A DNA stretch of 8,257 nucleotides from Thermococci archaeon. Its GTDB lineage: Archaea > Methanobacteriota_B > Thermococci > Thermococcales > Thermococcaceae. Shown piece after piece: positions 5,375-8,257 of the stretch. Under the pieces are notes generated by a model that saw nothing but the letters and a program-made list of their open reading frames with translations, did no database searches and was not told where the DNA came from. The DNA lies in assembly GCA_003663695.1 (NCBI GenBank), contig QMUB01000037.1, positions 1 to 8,257 of the forward strand, given 5' to 3'. Position 1 is the first letter of the stretch. Every line of letters starts with the position of its first letter. The position numbers and the translations under genes were made by a program.

Positions 5375-5390
5375 AGAAAACCTTTTATAC
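5375..5390 (+). promoter_or_regulatory. BRE/TATA promoter of the small gene at 5422
   Basis: AGAAAACCTTTTATAC has an A-rich BRE followed by TTTTATAC, centred about 35 nt before ATG 5422. Initiation near 5412 coincides with the start of the GGTGAT ribosome binding site. Confidence 0.65.
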
Positions 5391-5421
5391 TTTAAAGTTG
5401 TATATTATAGTGGTGATATCC

Positions 5422-5631
5422 ATGACAACGATAGTTAAGAGGGATGTTAAAAGGTTTGTGAAAGAACTTAGGAGATATTACGACGATGTTTGGAAGATGC
5501 CAAAAAGCCAGTACTTATCCAAACCGGATTTCGTTGTAGTTGACCCCAAAACGGGGAAAAAATTGAAGGTTAGCTTCGTATCACTTGACGATGGAGAAAC
5601 TGTAAGTGTGGTTTATGACGACATAAGCTGA
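5422..5631 (+). CDS. Unrecognised 69-residue soluble protein
   Basis: The product starts MTTIVKRDVKRFVKELRRYY and ends VSFVSLDDGETVSVVYDDIS. The first third looks like a basic amphipathic helix; the rest alternates strand-like segments (PDFVVVDPKTGKKLKVSFVS, then TVSVVYDD), suggesting a small alpha+beta domain. There is no membrane span and no cysteine. ATG 5422 is preferred over a longer frame that starts at 5398, because GTGGTGAT (5410-5417) lies just before it and the promoter predicts initiation near 5412. It has its own promoter and is followed by a T-rich terminator, so it is probably expressed alone. I do not recognise the family; a nucleic-acid-binding or antitoxin-like role would be speculation. 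Confidence 0.75.
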   Translation: MTTIVKRDVKRFVKELRRYYDDVWKMPKSQYLSKPDFVVVDPKTGKKLKVSFVSLDDGETVSVVYDDIS

Positions 5632-5655
5632 TTTCGTTTTTTGTCGTTTTAATTT
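5632..5655 (+). terminator. T-rich terminator after the 5422-5631 gene
   Basis: Immediately after the TGA come three T tracts (TTTCGTTTTTTGTCGTTTT). An inverted repeat GTCGT (5643-5647)/ACGAC (5656-5660) overlaps the last of them. Several T runs in a row fit an archaeal intrinsic terminator. The rest of this gap, to about 5714, holds only a short CCCC/GGGG inverted repeat (5700-5712). Confidence 0.55.
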
Positions 5656-5714
5656 ACGACTTTCACATTTCTAATTTACTGTAGTATTCTAATTCAACCC
5701 CCCTCACAGGGGAA

Positions 5715-5727
5715 GAGTTAAATACTC
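5715..5727 (+). promoter_or_regulatory. TATA promoter of the solenoid protein gene, inside a small palindrome
   Basis: GAGTTAAATACTC contains TTAAATAC, centred about 36 nt before ATG 5758. Initiation near 5748 puts GGGGTG (5749-5754) at the very 5' end of the mRNA. The box lies in a GAGT/ACTC inverted repeat with a 5-bp centre, which might be a regulator site but is short. Confidence 0.5.
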
Positions 5728-5757
5728 CATTCCACAATTAGAGACAATGGGGTGCCT

Positions 5758-7062
5758 ATGGAAATCATTCCTGCACATGTTGTTGATGAATCATTTGAAG
5801 TTGCAAGTATAATCAGAGACCCCTATTTTAGAGCCATAGCCTATGCCAAAATGGCATATGAACTTTATGGAGTTCAGAACAGAAGATACAAGGAAGCGTT
5901 TACAAGGGCTGTCGAAGCAAGCAGAGAAATCGAGAATCCAAAGTATTTAATCAGGGCATTGATTGAAATCGGGAGATACATAGCGAAGTGCGGGATACCC
6001 GCATACAAAAAGGTTTTTTATCAAGCCTTTGAGATGGCAAAGGGGCTCGCCCTTCCGACACGGGACGAACTCATAGAGGAAATCATACAGGCTCTTGTGG
6101 GGCTTAAGGACTATGATGAAGCTCTCTACTATGCGATAGAGCTCGTTGATAAAATAAAGAAAAGTGAGAACTTTCTGAATCTCCTAAGCTACTACCTGAA
6201 GATAGGTAAGATGCGAAAAGCGCACTTTATAGTTAACCATCTTGAGGATGAGCCCTGGAGGTCGATAGCGGCGGTTGAAACCCTCAAAGTGCATTTGAAG
6301 AGGGAGGAGTATGGAAGTGCCATAAGAATTTTGAATGCAATCCAGAATCCCTACTGGCTCTCCGAGGGCATAAGAGAAACCGCAATACACCTCAAAACCC
6401 AGGGTGCACCGAGAGCAACCCTTGAAAAGTTCGTAAATATCGCAAAGAACATGTCGGAGGATCACGGAGAGGAAGTTCTAACAAACCTCCTTATCGGCTT
6501 TGGAATAGTTGGAGAGGTTGAACTTGCATTAAACATACTCTCATATCTCCCAGCGAAGAGAAGGGCCCCGATACTCATAGAGCTCACTGCAAGAATAATG
6601 GATGATCCAAAGATACTCGAGGATCTGATGATAAGACTTGAAGGGGGGCTTTTCAACAAGGTTGGCAAGTTCATTATGGGGAGGGTTCTGGAGAAACCTG
6701 CTCTCGAATATCAAGCCCTTGTAGGCATCATAGGAAATAAGGCCAAGGATGAAGCGCTCCTCACCAAGGTCGTCACATATTATGCAAAACTGAGAGAATA
6801 TCAGAAGGCAATAAGCCTCGCACAGCGGATAACGGACAATTATCTCCGCTCCCTTGCCTTTGGAAGTATTGCAGTGAATCTCCTAAAGGAAGGAAACGTT
6901 GACAGGGCCCTTGAGGTGGCATTCGAGGTTAAGCATCCCAAATGGAACTCATGGCTTATGGCCGAGCTTCTGGTAAAGATACTCGAGCAGGCTAAAGAAC
7001 AGGAAATCGAAAACGACCTGGAGAAAAAAGCAAAGGAAGAAAAGGTTCTGTGGGGAGACTAA
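5758..7062 (+). CDS. Alpha-solenoid repeat protein (TPR-like), 434 residues, function unknown
   Basis: Nearly the whole protein is predicted helix, built on a recurring turn [IL]xx(P)[YW]xx followed by an alanine-rich helix: IRDPYFRAIAYAKMA (19), IENPKYLIRALIEIG (58), LEDEPWRSIAAVETL (162), IQNPYWLSEGIRETA (195), ITDNYLRSLAFGSIA (358) and VKHPKWNSWLMAELL (391). Helices of the type DYDEALYYAIELV and NVDRALEVAFEV are TPR-like. Such solenoids normally act as protein-binding scaffolds. There is no signal peptide, membrane span or catalytic motif; the C-terminus is a charged helix. ATG 5758 is chosen over GTG 5752 because GGGGTG at 5749-5754 then serves as ribosome binding site and the TATA-to-start distance matches neighbouring genes. 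The stop overlaps that of the convergent gene. The partner is unknown. Confidence 0.8.
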   Translation: MEIIPAHVVDESFEVASIIRDPYFRAIAYAKMAYELYGVQNRRYKEAFTRAVEASREIENPKYLIRALIEIGRYIAKCGIPAYKKVFYQAFEMAKGLALPTRDELIEEIIQALVGLKDYDEALYYAIELVDKIKKSENFLNLLSYYLKIGKMRKAHFIVNHLEDEPWRSIAAVETLKVHLKREEYGSAIRILNAIQNPYWLSEGIRETAIHLKTQGAPRATLEKFVNIAKNMSEDHGEEVLTNLLIGFGIVGEVELALNILSYLPAKRRAPILIELTARIMDDPKILEDLMIRLEGGLFNKVGKFIMGRVLEKPALEYQALVGIIGNKAKDEALLTKVVTYYAKLREYQKAISLAQRITDNYLRSLAFGSIAVNLLKEGNVDRALEVAFEVKHPKWNSWLMAELLVKILEQAKEQEIENDLEKKAKEEKVLWGD

Positions 7063-7868
7063 CCTTTCTTCTCCATATATTTCTCCAGACTCTTCGCGGG
7101 AATATCAAGCTTCATCCCGAGGTTCTCCAGAAGTATCCTGAGGGCATATACCCTCGCATATTCTTCGAATCCTTCCGGAGCATAGCTGCCCGGATCGAAG
7201 TGCAAAAGCTTCTCAACAGCAATTCCAAGGGCATCTCCTTTTGTCTTCTTGGTTATGCCTTTGAAATATTCCCTAATCCCCTTTGTGTTGATATCTGCAT
7301 AGTGAGCAATCTTCAATGTGGCGGTTTCGTTTATGCCCGCCAGAATCCTTGCGATGTCTGCCATCTGCACTTTTTCGTCTATCATGATGCGTTTGACCAC
7401 AATCCACTTCTCACCTTCTTTAACATGCTTTGCTGTGAAGTTTATGTGCTCCTCTCTGAAGGGCAGCACCACCTGGAGCTCTTTTATGGGCTCTTCGGGA
7501 TAGTTCACCCTTAAGTCAGTCCTGGAAAGGGTCTCCCTTATCAGGAATGCCTTTGCCACATCCACGACAAGTTTCTTAGCCTTTTTATCCTTCTCAAAAA
7601 CCAGAGCACCAGCTTTTCTTGAGAGTCCTGGAGATTTTAGGGTTTTAAAAACTTCTTTGAGATCCTTTGTGGCGATATCCTCGGCAAGGGAGATTAGAGC
7701 AGGGACGTTCATTATATCAATCAGGTACTCTCCAATTTTATCATTAACCGTGTTGGAGATTCTTGCGAGAAAGCGGGCTATGTTTTCATCATGCATAACC
7801 ACAAGCTTTTCTCCAACTTCCCATTTTCCATGCCTTGCCGTAAACATTACATGGTCCTCTATATTCAT
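7059..7868 (-). CDS. Unrecognised 269-residue protein with an internal tandem domain duplication
   Basis: I do not recognise the family, but the protein appears to hold two diverged copies of one domain of about 130 residues. EDHVMFTARH (4-13) matches EEHINFTAKH (139-148). IARFLARISNTVNDKIGEYL (30-49) matches IARILAGINETATLKIAHYA (172-191). LKEVFKTL (70-77) matches IREYFKGI (198-205), and each copy ends in a long helix followed by LRVNYP (119-124) or MKLDIP (252-257). It is soluble and charged, with no signal peptide or metal motif. ATG 7868 follows GGGGTGGGATC, and a TATA box at 7899-7906 fits. It diverges from hypE across a shared region with a SurR-type site, so a link to hydrogen or sulfur metabolism is possible. 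Its TAG stop overlaps the TAA of the solenoid gene. Confidence 0.8.
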   Translation of the reverse strand: MNIEDHVMFTARHGKWEVGEKLVVMHDENIARFLARISNTVNDKIGEYLIDIMNVPALISLAEDIATKDLKEVFKTLKSPGLSRKAGALVFEKDKKAKKLVVDVAKAFLIRETLSRTDLRVNYPEEPIKELQVVLPFREEHINFTAKHVKEGEKWIVVKRIMIDEKVQMADIARILAGINETATLKIAHYADINTKGIREYFKGITKKTKGDALGIAVEKLLHFDPGSYAPEGFEEYARVYALRILLENLGMKLDIPAKSLEKYMEKKG

Positions 7869-7898
7869 GATCCCACCCCGGTTAATTATTCCTTCAAA

Positions 7899-7913
7899 GA
7901 TATTTAGCTTTTG
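7899..7913 (-). promoter_or_regulatory. BRE/TATA promoter of the tandem-domain protein gene
   Basis: On the minus strand CAAAAGCTAAATATC (7913-7899 with its BRE) gives a TATA box centred about 35 nt before ATG 7868. Initiation near 7877 leaves a 9-nt leader holding GGGGTGGGATC. Confidence 0.55.
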
Positions 7914-7917
7914 CGAG

Positions 7918-7934
7918 GTTTTAAACCCTTAGTT
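7918..7934. promoter_or_regulatory. Candidate SurR binding site between hypE and the divergent gene
   Basis: GTTTTAAACCCTTAGTT is an exact match to GTTn3AACn5GTT, the extended motif published for SurR, the redox/sulfur-responsive regulator of hydrogenase genes in Pyrococcus and Thermococcus. It lies upstream of the BRE/TATA of both divergent genes, about 40-56 nt before the inferred hypE start of transcription, the side on which SurR activates. The surrounding AAACCC/GGGTTT inverted repeat (7923-7941) overlaps it. The match is seen; SurR binding is inferred. Confidence 0.65.
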
Positions 7935-7938
7935 TGGG

Positions 7939-7951
7939 TTTAGCTTTTAAA
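7939..7951 (+). promoter_or_regulatory. BRE/TATA promoter of hypE
   Basis: TTTAGCTTTTAAA has its TATA part (7944-7951) centred about 35 nt before ATG 7983, predicting initiation near 7974 at the GGTGAT ribosome binding site. The word TTTAGCTTTT is also present at 7903-7912. A second TATA-like TTTATAAT (7964-7971) is too close to the start codon to work for this gene. Confidence 0.55.
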
Positions 7952-7982
7952 GGGGTTGGATGATTTATAATTGGTGATGTTC

Positions 7983-8257
7983 ATGAGGATTAAGCTCGAA
8001 CATGGTGCTGGCGGGGAAATCATGGAAGAACTAATAAGGGATGTTATACTTAGAAACCTCACCCTGACCTCCGCTGGAGGTATAGGCCTCGATGCTCTGG
8101 ATGACGGCGCATCGATACCCTTTGGAGATAGGCATCTGGTTTTCACAATAGATGGGCATACTGTGAGACCCCTCTTTTTCCCCGGAGGAGACATAGGGCG
8201 TCTGGCAATAAGCGGCACGGTGAATGACCTAAGCGTGATGGGTGCGAAGCCTCTTGC
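7983..8257 (+). CDS. hypE: Hydrogenase maturation factor HypE (N-terminal part, runs off the window)
   Basis: HypE takes a carbamoyl group from HypF onto its C-terminal cysteine and dehydrates it with ATP to a thiocyanate, the source of the CN ligands in the iron centre of NiFe hydrogenases. The 91 codons present match the family's N-terminus: MRIKLEHGAGGEIMEELIRD, then GGIGLDALDDGASIPFG, FTIDGHTVRPLFFPGGDIG and GTVNDLSVMGAKPL, which hold the ATP-binding residues of the PurM-like fold. The C-terminal domain with the modified cysteine is outside the window. ATG 7983 lies four bases after GGTGAT (7973-7978). The upstream SurR-type site fits control together with hydrogenase genes. No other hyp gene is visible here; the next gene lies beyond the window. 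Confidence 0.96.
   Translation, partial: MRIKLEHGAGGEIMEELIRDVILRNLTLTSAGGIGLDALDDGASIPFGDRHLVFTIDGHTVRPLFFPGGDIGRLAISGTVNDLSVMGAKPL

Noticed and set aside
5700..5712. CCCC-TCACA-GGGG as a rho-independent type terminator
   Set aside because: The stem is only 4 bp and no T run follows; the T tracts at 5632-5655 already explain termination.
7050..7932. Plus-strand ORFs of 154, 61 and 91 codons over the tandem-domain gene
   Set aside because: The opposite strand has a complete gene with promoter, ribosome binding site and a repeated domain structure; these are shadows.
7964..7971. TTTATAAT as the hypE TATA box
   Set aside because: Its centre is only about 16 nt before the ATG, so initiation would fall inside the gene; CTTTTAAA at 7944-7951 is correctly placed.
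1..8257. CRISPR array, insertion sequence, prophage or integration site
   Set aside because: No regularly spaced repeats, transposase or integrase motifs were seen, and the tRNA-Arg 3' end is not visibly duplicated nearby.

Overview
This window comes from a hyperthermophilic euryarchaeon of the order Thermococcales (Thermococcus, Pyrococcus or a close relative). The evidence is a SRP54 N-domain, an archaeal RNase HII, a HypE and an Lrp-like regulator that all read like Thermococcales proteins, dense packing, purine-rich ribosome binding sites of the GGTGGTGA/GGAGG type, archaeal BRE/TATA promoters, T-run terminators and a tRNA gene with an encoded CCA. No transposon, phage, CRISPR or plasmid signature was seen.

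Layout. 1-231 (-) is the 5' end of SRP54. 232-783 is sparse: a doubtful 58-codon minus ORF, then a promoter, a strong Shine-Dalgarno site and a 38-residue plus-strand micro-gene (570-686). 784-3013 (+) is a three-gene operon with 4-nt ATGA overlaps: a GfcR-like HTH-phosphoribosyltransferase regulator, a KaiC/RecA-like protein with a lost Walker A motif fused to a V4R ligand-binding domain, and an unrecognised 112-residue protein. It is preceded by an 18-bp palindrome lying on the TATA box. The operon meets an Lrp/AsnC regulator (3010-3453, -) tail to tail, the two stop codons sharing CTAG. The regulator and a tRNA-Arg(CCT) gene (3531-3608, +) diverge from what looks like a single TATA element.

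3747-4415 (-) is RNase HII with a C-terminal PCNA-binding (PIP) motif. It diverges through a very tight promoter region from a DUF89 metal-dependent phosphatase (4468-5322, +). Next come a 69-residue unknown (5422-5631, +), a 434-residue alpha-solenoid repeat protein (5758-7062, +), and, again tail to tail with overlapping stops, an unrecognised 269-residue protein made of two diverged copies of one domain (7059-7868, -). The last gene is the 5' part of hypE (7983-8257, +), the NiFe-hydrogenase maturation factor.

The most interesting parts are two. First, the operon at 784-3013 looks like a small ligand-sensing module: a PRPP-type effector domain on a DNA-binding protein, made together with a pseudo-ATPase that carries a separate small-molecule-binding V4R domain. 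Second, the hypE upstream region holds an exact GTTn3AACn5GTT match, the published SurR motif, between two divergent promoters. That would tie hypE and the unknown tandem-domain protein to sulfur/redox control. Across the window nine of ten inferred promoters place the TATA centre 33-41 nt before the start codon, which implies very short leaders just long enough to hold the ribosome binding site and was useful for choosing starts.
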